A DNA stretch of 64,000 nt from NCBI GenBank assembly GCA_907164885.2, contig OU015492.1, positions 198,083,960-198,147,959 of the forward strand. Reading direction: 5' to 3'. Within the stretch, counting starts at the first letter, position 1, and the number at the start of each line of letters is the position of its first letter. Positions 1 through 9,415 of this stretch are shown here, in pieces. The notes beneath the pieces were generated by a model. It was not told the origin of the DNA, made no database searches, and saw nothing but the letters and a program-made list of their open reading frames with translations. Source of the stretch: Dolomedes plantarius. Taxonomy: Eukaryota > Arthropoda > Arachnida > Araneae > Dolomedidae. Both the position numbers and the translations under genes were made by a program.

Positions 1-1
1 G

Positions 2-1060
2 CAAAGTTACTGGATAATCAATGGAAGATCTCTGGCTCGTAAAGTAGTCCACAAATGTGTAGTTTGTTTTAGAAACAATCCCATAGGAGTCAATCAAATA
101 ATGGGAAATTTACCCCCAGAAAGAGTAAACCCTAGCCCGCCTTTTCACTATTGTGGCATTGACTTTTGCGGTCCATTCTTTATAAAGTACAAAAATCAAA
201 GAAAAGGAAATTATAGTAAAATTTATGTCGCGTTGTTTGTCTGCCTAGTCTCTAAGGCAATTCACCTAGATATAGTAACGGATTTAACAACAGATTCATT
301 CATTGCTACCCTTAAACGATTCTTTGCCCGCAGAGGTAAAAGTTCCACTATCATGACCGACAATGGCACTACTTTCGTAGGAGCAAATACTGAGCTGAAA
401 AAATTGCATGCCATAGTAAATAAACCTGACAACGATTTGACTAATTATTTGTCGTCTGAGGATATTAATTGGAAATTCATTCCCCCTCGCTCACCGAACT
501 TTGGTGGATTATGGGAAGCAGGGGTGAAAGCTTTTAAGTACCATTTGAAACGCACCTTAGGCAATTCCCGAGTAACTTTAGAAGAATTTTGGACTCTAAT
601 TGCCCAGATAGAAGGAATTCTCAATTCTCGCCCTTTGCTACCTTTATCGTCGGACCCTAATGAAATTGACGTCCTGACACCTGCCCATTTCTTGATTGGA
701 CGACCTATTATTTCAATAACCGAACCGGATATAACACCTATCAGAGAAAATAGACTATCTAATTGGCAAAAAATAACCAAAATGACCCAAACTATTTGGA
801 AGAGATGGCAGCATGATTATCTAAATCATCTCCAACAACGCAATAAATGGTTTATCGAAAAGAAAAATCTTAAGGAAGGATGCATGGTTATCCTAAAGGA
901 TGAAAATTTACCACCAGGTAAATGGTCTTTAGGCCGAGTCATTAAAGTAATTTCGGGTTCAGATGGAAAAGTAAGAGTATTAGAAATTAAAACCTTATCA
1001 GGTGTTGTAACCCAATCAATTTCGAAAATTTGTCCTCTTCCTATTGAAGAAAATTTATAA
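2..1060 (+). CDS. BEL/Pao retrotransposon Pol, integrase C-terminal part (5' partial)
   Basis: The open frame enters from the left edge (frame from base 2, 352 codons) and stops at 1060; the first ATG at 101 is internal. It is the end of a BEL/Pao polyprotein whose integrase inserts retrotransposon cDNA into nuclear DNA. Visible in order: the end of the zinc-binding region (HKCVVCFR, bases 52-75), an RNase-H-like catalytic core with acidic residues in GIDFCGPF, TDNGTTF and GGLWEAG (51 residues between the second and third), then the C-terminal region with WKRWQHDYL and NKWF typical of DUF5641 in BEL integrases. No stop or frameshift is seen. Protease and reverse transcriptase would lie left of the window. 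A polypurine tract and LTR follow, so this is the 3' end of one element. Assignment to BEL/Pao rather than gypsy rests on the DUF5641-like tail. Confidence 0.92.
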   Translation, partial: QSYWIINGRSLARKVVHKCVVCFRNNPIGVNQIMGNLPPERVNPSPPFHYCGIDFCGPFFIKYKNQRKGNYSKIYVALFVCLVSKAIHLDIVTDLTTDSFIATLKRFFARRGKSSTIMTDNGTTFVGANTELKKLHAIVNKPDNDLTNYLSSEDINWKFIPPRSPNFGGLWEAGVKAFKYHLKRTLGNSRVTLEEFWTLIAQIEGILNSRPLLPLSSDPNEIDVLTPAHFLIGRPIISITEPDITPIRENRLSNWQKITKMTQTIWKRWQHDYLNHLQQRNKWFIEKKNLKEGCMVILKDENLPPGKWSLGRVIKVISGSDGKVRVLEIKTLSGVVTQSISKICPLPIEENL

Positions 1061-1207
1061 TTTTGTAATTTTGAAACTGTCATTTTGCATTATTAGTATT
1101 TACCTATTGTTATATGTATAGTGTATCTTGGAAGTAATTTTAGTGTATACCATTTGTTTATTTAGTATTGTGTGTCATTATATTATTGAATGTTGGGACA
1201 TGTCAAT

Positions 1208-1216
1208 GGGGGCCGG
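1208..1216 (+). other. polypurine tract-like site of the BEL/Pao element
   Basis: A G-rich run (GGGGGCCGG) lies directly before the TGTTACGG start of the LTR, where plus-strand DNA synthesis is primed in LTR elements. The 150 bases between the pol stop and this site are AT-rich 3' untranslated sequence. Confidence 0.6.
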
Positions 1217-1218
1217 TA

Positions 1219-1478
1219 TGTTACGGCTTACCTTGGCATTAGTAAAAGCCCGCCAACCTTGGCGCGCCACTAGAAAAACTTGATGGTTGCTAATGGCAAC
1301 AGTTCAGTTTCAGAAACTGTTCTGAGTAGTCGCATTTTAGTATTAGTTGTATGTTTCGCAGTATGGTCTGCATTGTTCTTGCCATAGGGCAAACTAGTTA
1401 GTTGTTATGTTTGTTTGTGTGTGTAATAAAACCACTTAAAAGACATTGCAGTTTTTAATTAGAAAAATATAGTATACA
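1219..1478 (+). repeat. 3' LTR of the BEL/Pao element
   Basis: Starts TGTTACGG right after the purine tract and contains an AATAAA polyadenylation signal at 1425-1430. The right end is uncertain: TATACA at 1478 gives TGT...ACA termini, TTGCA at 1450 is an alternative. No second LTR is in the window, so neither identity nor target duplication can be tested. It shares the TGTTAC start with the gypsy LTRs at 5917 and 27744 but not their body. Confidence 0.6.
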
Positions 1479-1593
1479 GTCCATCGAAGAAGGAACAAGC
1501 ATATTATTTATACTTTATTAGAACGTCAATTGCAAGTCTTATAAATTAGACTACATGGACCTGGTAAATAAAATATAATACTAGAAGTCTATA

Positions 1594-2040
1594 TTAACAC
1601 AGCATTCGGGGCACACTTTAAGTTGAATGTTCGGTGGAAATAGATCGCGCACAGGTAACACAACCCTTTTTTCACTTCCTATTTTTTCTTCGAGGACAGA
1701 ATGCACAAAATCCGGCTTTTTCAACATTTCGTTTGATTCTTGAGGAGCTTTCAACTCCTGTTATTTGGCTAATTGCACTTCGCAATGTGGGTAACAAGTT
1801 TGGAACTGAATAACGGGTCACCAGGTGAGGTTTCATGAGTTTCAATGCTAATTCCTTCAAGAAGGCTCGTCTAGCCATCCTATAGTTTGCATTTGCAGTA
1901 TATATAATTTGGCTGTTGATACCACCAATGTTCATGATCGAAAAAAATAATGTCAATGGCCATCTGCGACATTTTCTCGAAACAGATTACTCACCTTTGA
2001 GTTCGTCGACTACGTCGACACCCCCCTTAGTGATATTATA
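1594..2040 (-). pseudogene. piggyBac-type transposase, C-terminal remnant
   Basis: Read on the minus strand the fragment shows YNITKGGVDVVDEL (2040 to about 1999), the piggyBac motif carrying a catalytic aspartate, then RRWPLTLFFSIMNIGGINSQ and a helical region with RRAFLKELALKLMKPHLV. It ends in a cysteine/histidine cluster (CAFCPRRKNRK, then KKGCVTCARS) like the C-terminal zinc-binding domain of piggyBac transposases, which cut and paste DNA at TTAA. The segment after KGE is broken by a stop (about 2000) and the tail by a stop at 1672. The N-terminal two thirds are absent and no terminal repeats flank it. Identification rests on motif order. Confidence 0.8.
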
Positions 2041-2060
2041 AAAAGTAATGATATCTGGTT

Positions 2061-2095
2061 AATTTTGTTTGTTAGCGCTGCTAACAAACAAAATT
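2061..2095. repeat. perfect hairpin, 16-bp arms, 3-base loop
   Basis: 2061-2076 is exactly complementary to 2080-2095 around GCT. The arms carry TTTGTTTGTTAGC. It lies just upstream of the preserved piggyBac fragment. No function is implied by the sequence. Confidence 0.75.
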
Positions 2096-2339
2096 TGCAA
2101 ATAAAATTAGGCGATAAACGTACTCACATCATCGCGTTATCTATAAAAATAGCACAAACGCTGGTGGTCTGTTGGTGAGAAACGCTCTCAAGGTGATGCA
2201 AACTCCAGTGGTCGCGCGATGAGAGAAATGCTCACATATTGGACACCTCAGCAAATAGAAGGCGGTTTGATTGTCAAACACGCCCTAATTCTTATCGGAA
2301 CTGATAACAGATTGTTGAGGAGGTTCTAAAAGTCAGCTA

Positions 2340-2900
2340 GACGGGGGATGGTGTCCCCAGAGCCAATTTCATATAAAGGGTGCAATTTATATGACAAACG
2401 TGAGAGAAATGTTCATAGCGTGACCAATGACGTGTTAAAACTGTGTCGGCTAGTATTATCGACGGAAACGATAAGTTGTCTTTTACGTAATCCACCAAAA
2501 AAATCAAAACCGTATAACAACAAACTGAGTTAACTTGTAAAGTTATGGAGGGAAAGGAAACTGATTCCCCGTTAGGCGAATTGAAAAACCTCTCGGGTTG
2601 CGACCGTGATAAAATGGGACCGTGATAAAATGTTTCAAGCCAGAAAAAGACCCTGCGGTCATCTTTAAAAATGGAGACCGGGAAATCGTGCAGAGTGCAA
2701 GTTGTAATAATTTTAATTTTCAAACTGATCTGATTAGTAACAACAGAGAAAACGCTAAATTGATCATTCCTGTGGAGAGTGAATCTCCATTAGTAGAAAG
2801 GACGAACTTTTCCGTTTGCGACAATAACAAAGGGGACCTTGCAGTTAGTTTTCCTGAAAGTAACTCCGAAACCGGTTTCGGAGTTACTTTCAGGATATAG
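2340..2900 (+). other. short open frames of unknown origin, probably decayed element coding sequence
   Basis: Two modest plus-strand frames (2348-2533, 61 codons; 2622-2900, 92 codons) have coding-like composition (for example NPPKKSKPYNN and GDREIVQSASCNNF) but no motif I recognise. GACCGTGATAAAATG is duplicated at about 2602 and 2618. The second frame ends in a perfect palindrome. The spacer 2096-2339 shows nothing clear. A decayed retroelement is the best guess, with low certainty. Confidence 0.3.
2852..2895. repeat. 44-bp perfect palindrome without spacer
   Basis: 22-bp arms meet at AAACC|GGTTT with no loop; every base pairs (TCCTGAAAGTAACTCCG... and its complement). Such snap-back sequences are usually short-lived in genomes. 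Confidence 0.9.
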
Positions 2901-2921
2901 AGGTAGATATAGAGGTGCTTT

Positions 2922-3965
2922 CTTCATACTGCGAAGGGTGTGATTATTGGGAAGGTAGGAGATCTGGTAGGGATGAGTATTGACATGGCATTGAGACCAT
3001 TCCAATACATGTCAAAAAAACCATAGTGGTTCTGCTGCAACGATGGAAGTTGTTGGAATACAAAGAATTTTTCACCGCTCCAACATTATACATAATGTAC
3101 GTTATGTACACTATATAGGTGATGGCGACTGCAAAACTTTCCATTCTGTCCAGCAATCTGAGCCTTATGGGAAAGATATCACCATAAGTAAAACTGAATG
3201 TGTCGGGCACATATAAAAAAGAATAGGCACCAGACTGCGAAAGCGAAAGCAGGAAATGAAGGGCAAAAAACTGAGTGATGGAAAAACTTTTAAGTGCTAA
3301 AGGTCGTCTTACGGACGATGTAATAAATAAACTGACTATTTATTTTGGAAATACCATTAGAAAACACTGCACGTCAGTAAAAGACATGCAAAAAGCAGTG
3401 TGGGCAATATTTTATCACAAACGATCAACAGAACTGGAACCAATCATCATTTAGCCCAACAGGAGATGACTTCTGGTGCTCATATCAAAGAGCATGTGCA
3501 CAAGGATATCTACAGTCTTTCAGACACAAAAATTCAATTCCACAACCTGTAACGGATACTATAAAAGATATATTTAAAGATTTATCCATGCCATCATTGC
3601 TGAAAAAATGTTTAGGAGGGCATACTCAGAATCCAAATGAGTCTTAAACTCTTTGATTTGGAAGATATTCTGGCTGTGGTTCAAACATTGTCCAGGTAGT
3701 GGTGAATGAAACCATTATATTATACAATAATGGTCAAGATGGTCGACTAAATATAATGGAGGAACTTGGCTACCAAATTAGTGATTATGCAACAACTTTT
3801 GCATCCAAGACTGATCAACATTGTATTCAGTCGGCTGAAAAAAAGGCTGAGATGTCTACGTTTGAGGCATACAGAGCAAGAAAATGAGCCAAAATTGTTG
3901 CAGAAATTGCAATGGAAGCACAATAATGTGCGGTGTATGCAGCTGGACAGTTTTAAACTCCTTTG
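2922..3965 (+). pseudogene. Mutator-like transposase relic
   Basis: Conceptual reading across frames gives, in order: KNHSGSAATMEVVG (about 3018-3060), a GDGD acidic motif in YIGDGDCKTF (about 3115-3143), KTECVGHI, TRLRKRKQEMKGKKLSDGK, a GRLTDD-type motif, HKRSTELEP, a cysteine/tryptophan block (DDFWCSYQRA), KKCLGGHTQNPNES (3604-3645) and a tail with QDGRLNIMEELG (3737-3772). From memory this matches a large arthropod/cnidarian family annotated with a 'Mutator-like transposase domain'. The reading is broken by stops and shifts, including one after GHI (near 3214) and one inside the DGK region. No terminal repeats were found. Superfamily placement is from recall; its nature as a decayed transposase is fairly secure. 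Confidence 0.65.
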
Positions 3966-3969
3966 ATGA

Positions 3970-4502
3970 CAGTTAATAGATCGTAAACTTAAAAACTGTC
4001 AAATTTTAACTTTAAAAGCATTTTTCTCAAAATCATGATTTTCATTCTTGTGCGCACTATTTAAAAAAAAACTACTGCAGTTATTGCTTTCAAATTTTCA
4101 GGGTAAGTGTATAATGATACTACCAAAAATATCCACCTAATGTTTTCTTAAAAAATTTATTTTGCTAAGAATTTATATCATATGACTTGTAATTTTAATG
4201 TGCTTTTTCAGTTTTTTAAAATCTGATTGTCCTGGAGTAAATATTATCTGGTGTTTTAAATTTTAAATAGGTGTAGAATTATACCTAATGTTTTTACATA
4301 ACAAAAATGCAAAAATATTTATTGAAACTTTGTTAATATTGTTGTAAGTCTGTGCACAGTGTAGCAGTATAAATTTAAAATTTTCAGAGAATGCACCAAC
4401 TTTTTACTTTATAAACAAAATTCTAATTTACTTGTAACAAAATTAATTCAAGAAACATAATGTAAAAAGTTTAGAGAAGTAATACTAAAAATTTGATGTA
4501 TA
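3970..4502. other. AT-rich spacer, nothing recognised
   Basis: About 530 bases with no supportable ORF, repeat ends or RNA structure. Presumably the 3' flank of the Mutator-like relic. Confidence 0.5.
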
Positions 4503-5120
4503 ATGGATTATATCAAAAAAAGTTATAGAAGTTCGAAAAGCAACCAAAATTGTGATATTTTTACTTGTGTAAAAGTGCTGAGTCCCCTTAATAGTTCAGG
4601 AGCCACTTTGCCCCAGAGCATAGAAAGTTTTCCGCTCGCGCATTTGCAAGAGGTGAAAACCGGGTGTTTGTGTCGAGAGAAGGGGGAAAACGAGGTTCAG
4701 ATAATGACCACGGGCTATTATGCGGAGTCAGGGGACGCGAGTGAGGTAAATATCAACGACCATTATGTTGAGTCCATAGATAAGACTTTCTTATCTGTAG
4801 GAGTATTTCGGTGCAAATTTCGTGGGAAAATTGAAAGCAGTAAAGAGAAGGATTTCCCTACTCGTGCCTTAACGAATAGGTACTCTGGAAAAAAGGGATT
4901 TCTACTGAGGATTCGGAAACGACTCAGGGGTAAGTTACGGAGCCGAATGGGGAAAGTTACGGAGCCGAATGGTGAGGCCTGTAGTGGGAGAAATTTAAAG
5001 TTTGCGGAGAATAGCTGCAGAAAGGAAAAACCACGAAATTATCCTGTTGGATTACGGAGTTACATTGTAGAAAGGGGAATATTGAAAGGGAGTCGGACAC
5101 GACGTAAGGTTCTAGAATAG
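4503..5120 (+). CDS. 205-codon open frame, unknown, probably decayed retroelement linker
   Basis: One open frame starting MDYIKKSY, rich in serine, lysine and arginine, ending RTRRKVLE. No domain, signal peptide or membrane segment is recognised. A short direct repeat (AAGTTACGGAGCCGAATGG) occurs twice near 4931-4972. GC content is above the flanks, so it was probably coding in the past. It lies upstream, in the same orientation, of the gypsy RNase H relic and LTR, so it may be a gag-pol linker of that element. That is inference from position only. Confidence 0.3.
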   Translation: MDYIKKSYRSSKSNQNCDIFTCVKVLSPLNSSGATLPQSIESFPLAHLQEVKTGCLCREKGENEVQIMTTGYYAESGDASEVNINDHYVESIDKTFLSVGVFRCKFRGKIESSKEKDFPTRALTNRYSGKKGFLLRIRKRLRGKLRSRMGKVTEPNGEACSGRNLKFAENSCRKEKPRNYPVGLRSYIVERGILKGSRTRRKVLE

Positions 5121-5384
5121 AAATGGTTTTTGCCTCCGGGAAAATTGCGACACCGATTAATGGTCCCTGGTAGTAGGAGAAATTTAAATTTTGGGCTGTT
5201 TTCGGTAACTCCTATAAAATAGAAAAAAATTTGGCAGTTTGGTCTGGTTAAAATGAATGGAATTTCGGATTATCAGGCACCAAAAGGGTAAAATGTATGA
5301 AGTGGAATTTTAGAGCCAGTAGAGTATTCCAGGCTGAAACAAGGGTTGAACGATGTTCGTAACCTTTATGGCATTACGGGAAAA

Positions 5385-5560
5385 GCAGGTGCCGTGTTTA
5401 TTGTCGCCTTGAAAGGGTTATATTATTATTTTCTAGATAGGCAAAAACTTACAATCGTGACAGCCCACAATCCATTTATGTGGTCCTCCAAACGTGGACA
5501 GTCTGAGCTGTCGGAAATTTATTAGGCTCTTGACAATATCAATTGACGAACCATGCTCTT
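5385..5560 (+). pseudogene. Ty3/gypsy RNase H relic
   Basis: One frame reads VALKGLYYYFLDRQKLTIVT followed by AHNPFMW, which resembles the gypsy reverse transcriptase-RNase H junction (L..F..YL.G..F.+.TDHNPL.W). The conserved aspartate of TDHNP is replaced (TAHNP), and a stop follows SELSEIY. The rest of Pol (integrase, and RT to the left) is unreadable or deleted. It is in the same orientation as the purine tract and LTR at 5917, so it is the internal remnant of that element. Confidence 0.6.
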
Positions 5561-5899
5561 GATTTTAATTTTATGCTTATGAATGTAGAAATTAATTTAG
5601 GAATTAATTGCAATAATATTGTGTACTGTGTTTTTTTATGTTTAAAAGGGTAAAAATTGTTCTTGAATATATATAGGAAGTGTAGTAAGTTAATTGTAGT
5701 TTAAGTGGAGTGTATAAATATATATTTTTAAAGTTATTAATAATGTGTTTCGCATGGTAAAAGTACTAGTACCATTATGTTTTAGTGGGTCACTTGCCTT
5801 ATGTTTAATGCTAAGTGCTTTTACCGTGAGTATCCTCATGGACAGTTTTCTGGTGTTTGTGCGCGCAGTTTTCTTCCAGCCCTGCAAGAAAACTTATTG

Positions 5900-5916
5900 G
5901 AGGGGGAAGGAAAGAC
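5900..5916 (+). other. polypurine tract of the gypsy element
   Basis: GAGGGGGAAGGAAAGAC directly precedes the TGTTACG start of the LTR. It marks the LTR as a 3' LTR rather than a solo LTR. Confidence 0.75.
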
Positions 5917-6334
5917 TGTTACGTCTTGGCCCTTTTCGGGGAAAAAGGGCCACCCAAGTAAAAGCCCACCCCTTTATGAATTCTGCCCGGTTCCAAGAAA
6001 CCATCGTGGGTCGCTCTTGCGCCCCCCGGCCAGCTTGCTGAAAAAACAAAAGGAGAAAGCAGTGCGTCGGTTTCTGCCCTGGAGAGAGGTGGCTAGTGTT
6101 GAGCCTCGGTTTTTTTTCCGTCGACAAGCAGGGCCGAATGTGCTCTGTGCGGATTAAAGGCTTGAAAATCCTCTCTTGGCCCTGGGATAGTCCTAGTGAC
6201 TTTGAGAGAGAGACATCTCTGTTGAGAGACTTTTTTTGTAAAAGATATTTTAGTTCCTATAGAACTTCTCATATGCAGAGGAGCCTAGACTCTCTGTCTT
6301 GTACATACTGTAAATTTCCACCCAGGACGTTACA
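5917..6334 (+). repeat. 3' LTR, gypsy family B (TGTTACGTC...GACGTTACA)
   Basis: 418 bp beginning TGTTACGTCTTGGCCC and ending AGGACGTTACA. The same LTR, interrupted by a younger element, occurs at 27744-31807. Shared blocks include ACCATCGTGGGTCGCTC and CAGAGGAGCCTAGACTCTCT. This copy lacks about 50 bp near its right end. Open frames across it (5745-6383) are fortuitous. The upstream internal region is a gypsy relic, so family B is taken as Ty3/gypsy. Confidence 0.85.
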
Positions 6335-6834
6335 GCGTCAAATTGTTTACCTCATAAATAACTGGTCACCCTTTAAAGTATAACATTGCCTATAGTATTT
6401 CAATCCCCCAGACTACGTGTAATCTCCACATCCGCCATTCATCTATAGGTTAGATCTGTCCGAACATCACCAGACTCATAAACTGAGGATTAGGTGTCTG
6501 ATTCCAGACTGAGCGCCAGTTTACCATCCTTATTTACAGGTTACTTCCAATGTCAATACTGGTGTGTGAGTTGGATTATTTCAGGAAATGAGCAATGCGT
6601 TACAAAAACGCTTTTTTAAAAATTCTTTAATTCAATTTTTTTCTTTTTCCCCTAACATAGGTCTCGTTTTGCATTATCCTTCCAAGTCTCTTAAAGGGCA
6701 CTATTCACAAAGATGCATTTTCCACTCTTTCGAATACTAGATGCTTACGTTAACAAACTCAACTGCTAACTATACATTTTCTTTCGACATTGACATTCAT
6801 CTTTAAATTCTTCTTATTTTAAAGCTCATAAATA
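6335..6834. other. spacer, nothing recognised
   Basis: 500 bases between the gypsy LTR and the Helitron start with no supportable feature. Confidence 0.5.
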
Positions 6835-7213
6835 TCTATATATATAAAACAGTTTCGTAACTGACTGACTCACTGACTGACTGATTGACTGACTGGATTT
6901 AAAGGACTGAAATTTTGCATGGAGATTCTTCTTATAGTGTAGGGGTGCACTAAGAAAGATTTTTGAAAAATTCTTCTTAGATTTTTTAAAAGGAAATATT
7001 TAAGCTGTTTTAGTAACTTTTTTTAAGTTTGCACTTAAAATAATAATTTGAGGGTTATAAAATTTATATCCCAAGAAATATCATAAAAATTCCTTTAAAA
7101 CGAATTCTTTTTCGAATCTTTACCTCAATTTTCTGATTTTTGGTGAATTTTTAAAGAATAATTTTTAGAATTTAATTTATTAAATGCTGATCACATGATT
7201 TCTTTCTCTGGTA

Positions 7214-7286
7214 CTTTAAATAAATTTATCGTCACGTCCATAACAATTAAATGTTGTTATGGACGTGACGATAAATTTATTTAAAG
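7214..7286. repeat. 33-bp perfect inverted duplication inside the Helitron
   Basis: 7214-7246 and 7254-7286 are exact reverse complements around a 7-base loop. The related copies at 54450 and 58600 have this segment (CACGTGACGATAAA...) only once, so one arm is an extra inverted copy specific to this locus. Confidence 0.85.
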
Positions 7287-7542
7287 CCTCATTAACAAGA
7301 CAAAAATTTTTTTTTTCTTGCTAATGCGGCAGACGATTGGGCATTATCCAAAAAAATATTAAAATACAGTAAAAGATATGTTCCTGAAACTCTACTACAT
7401 TAACTGAACTATATTCTTTAGTATGTCCTTTTAGATTTAATTTTAATATTTTCTTCTACATTATTTTGTCTATAAAAATATCCCTTACGATTTTTTTATA
7501 AATATGTATGTATTTTTTTACATATATATATATATTCATATA

Positions 7543-8796
7543 CACTCAAGAGCCAAAACATTATGACCACCTGTCAATAACGAGTTGGCCCACCTTTGGC
7601 GCGCAACACAGCTTCAACCCGCCTTGGCATGGATGCCACAAGTCCTTGGTAGATGGCCGGAGACAGATTGTACCATATGTTTAAGCAACGGTCACGTAAA
7701 TCCGAGATATTGCGAATTGGTGGTCTTTGAACTCTGAGCTGCCGTCCCATGACATCCCAAATGTGTTCTATCGGATAGAGATCCGGTGAGTTAGGCGTCC
7801 AGGACATTAACTGGAATTCAGCATCATGTTCCTGGAACCACTCCAACACAATTTTAGCCTTGTGACACGGGGCGTTGTCCTGTTGGAACATTCCATTTCC
7901 AGCTGGAAAAACAGAGGCCATGTAAGGGTGCAACTGGTCCGCAATGATGTTCAGATACCCTGTAGCATTCATGGTCTGCTCTACCACAACCACGGGTCCC
8001 AGAGACGCCCAAGAGAACGTCCCCCAAAGCATAATACCGCCACTTCCGGCCTGTGTATGACCTACTGCACATTGAGGGAGCAACAGTTCGCCTGGAAGAC
8101 GGCGTATCCTGACACGGCCATCGGCGTGATGAATGACAAACTGTGATTCATCTGAACAGGCAACTCTCTCCCACTGATCCATGGACCAGTGGGAGATGGT
8201 GGGACCATGGATCCATGGATGTTCCCGGGCCCAGCGCAGGCACAGTAGGTGATGACGCTTGGTCAGCAAAGGCACACGAGTGGGACGTTTGCTGCGTAGC
8301 CCCATATCCAACAGTGTCCGCTGAACAGTGTGCTTTGATACTATTCTACTTGGCCCTGCATTGTATTGGGCTGTCAGCTGAGCCACTGTCTGGCTCCGGT
8401 TTTGCTTCACCATGCGAGACAGTCTCCGACTACCTTTTTCTTTGATAGCGTGTGGACGTCCAACACCATGTCGTCTACTGCTGGTTTCACCGTCATTCAT
8501 CCACTTTGCACTGTACTAACAACTACAGTACTAACAACTGTAGGTCGCGAACAACCCACAAGTCGTGCAGTTTTGGAAATACTTGTTCCGAGCCTTCGAG
8601 CCATTACAATCTGCCCTCTATCAAAGTCGCTTAGATCCGCAGCCTTTCCCATTACACACAGAAGTAAGTGAAAGAATGATTCTTCAGACTCTCCAGCAGC
8701 AGTTAAATACCACTTCCACCTGATCACGTGCCTTCCACGTCATCCAGGCGAATTCATTGCAAAATGTAGGGGTGGTCATAATGTTTTGGCTCTTGA

Positions 8797-8799
<3 letters not shown>
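7543..8799 (-). mobile_element. Tc1-like element, copy A (DD36E type)
   Basis: 1257 bp bounded by terminal inverted repeats CACTCAAGAGCCAAAACATT / complement, with TA on both sides (7541-7542, 8800-8801), the normal target duplication of Tc1/mariner elements. It is inserted at the TA array of a Helitron. Copy B at 61944 has the same ends. Confidence 0.93.
7574..8652 (-). pseudogene. Tc1-like DD36E transposase, frameshifted (copy A)
   Basis: Starts [20 protein letters not shown] (ATG at 8652), an N-terminal helix-turn-helix that binds the element ends. The second HTH has [14 protein letters not shown] and GRP. Catalytic residues are visible: CSDESQF, FQQDNAPCH and YPIEHIWD, with 36 residues between the last two acids. 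It would cut and paste its own element. It is broken near 8500-8540, where ACTAACAACT is duplicated and the HTH is put out of frame with the rest. An extra segment (HPWIHGPTISHW in place of HRDW of copy B) contains a small inverted repeat, and the Trp before SDES is Cys. Not functional as read. Confidence 0.9.

Positions 8800-8838
<39 letters not shown>
8800..8838. repeat. (TA)n array
   Basis: TA microsatellite internal to the Helitron family; related copies have an array at the same place. Confidence 0.9.
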
Positions 8839-8842
<4 letters not shown>

Positions 8843-9080
8843 TTTATTATTTAAAATTTTTTTTGAATTAATTGCATACATTGACCGTTGTATTTAATTT
8901 GAATGTACTCCGTAGCGAAGTGCGGGTTTTCATCTAGTAATGTATATGAGAGGACTGAATAGTAAATTGTGTTCCAAAAATAATGGGGGTCTTTAAATGG
9001 TTACAGCTTCGTAACAAAGAATTGTAGAGAGATGAAATATACGTAAAATCGAAGAAAAAATCTCCAAGTTCCTTATTTGT

Positions 9081-9218
9081 TCAGCAGACGTCGATGTGCA
9101 CTCCCATAGTTGCCCCGAAGACATCAAGACAATATTTAATCTCTTCCCATTCACGGCAGAGAACATCCGGCGTGATAGACGAATCGGTTTCAGTGATCCT
9201 TTCTTTTAAATGGTCCAG
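9081..9218 (-). pseudogene. mariner-like transposase C-terminal scrap
   Basis: On the minus strand one frame reads LDHLKERI, then ITPDVLCREWEEIKYCLDVF and GVHIDVC before a stop. This matches the C-terminus typical of mariner-like transposases (LK.RI, M..V..E...RLD.C...G.HIE). No catalytic triad or terminal repeats remain. A short duplication of TTTTAAATGGTCCAGA borders its N-terminal side (about 9205-9235). Confidence 0.6.
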
Positions 9219-9245
9219 ATTTTAAATGGTCCAGACATGAATGTT

Positions 9246-9312
9246 TTTACCAAGTTTAGTCCCCAAGTTTAGTCTCCAAGTTTAGTCCAAGTTTAGTCCA
9301 AGTTTAGTCCCC
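9246..9312. repeat. minisatellite, about 12-bp unit CCAAGTTTAGTC
   Basis: Five imperfect tandem copies of (C)CAAGTTTAGTCC with small length variation. Confidence 0.85.
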
Positions 9313-9386
9313 ATCGGCTTATGGGGGAGAGAAAGGGGGAAATGAAATGTCCAAAATGACCGCGATAAATCGAGATGTCCTAAATA

Positions 9387-9415
9387 CCCGGGCAACACCG
9401 GGCAGACGACGAGTT
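9387..9415 (+). other. possible degenerate Helitron 3' terminus
   Basis: CCCGG/CCGGG stem around GCAACA followed by CAGACGACGAGTT. The core CCCG.GCAAC.CCGGG matches the 3' hairpin of the Helitron ending at 18139, but the final CTAGT is not intact and no 5' end was found. Confidence 0.35.

Larger units (their letters stand above)
6835..8938 (+). mobile_element. non-autonomous Helitron, family 1 copy 1, with nested Tc1-like element
   Basis: Begins TCTATATATATAAAAC followed by CTGACTGACT repeats and ends GCGAAGTGCGGGTTTTCATCTAGT. This gives the 5'-TC, the GC-rich subterminal hairpin and the CTAGT 3' end of Helitrons, which transpose by rolling-circle copying. The 5' flank base is A as expected; the 3' flank base is A rather than T. 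Three relatives occur on the minus strand (32722, 54210, 58330). Without the 1257-bp Tc1-like insert it would be about 850 bp. It encodes no Rep/helicase and so depends on an autonomous relative. Confidence 0.85.

Noticed and set aside
5745..6383. Overlapping frames with basic, cysteine-containing peptides
   Set aside because: They lie within the gypsy 3' end and LTR; frames are in conflict and the LTR is non-coding.
7826..8671. Plus-strand frames across the Tc1-like copies (also 62227-63020)
   Set aside because: Antisense shadows of the transposase; the minus strand carries the catalytic motifs.
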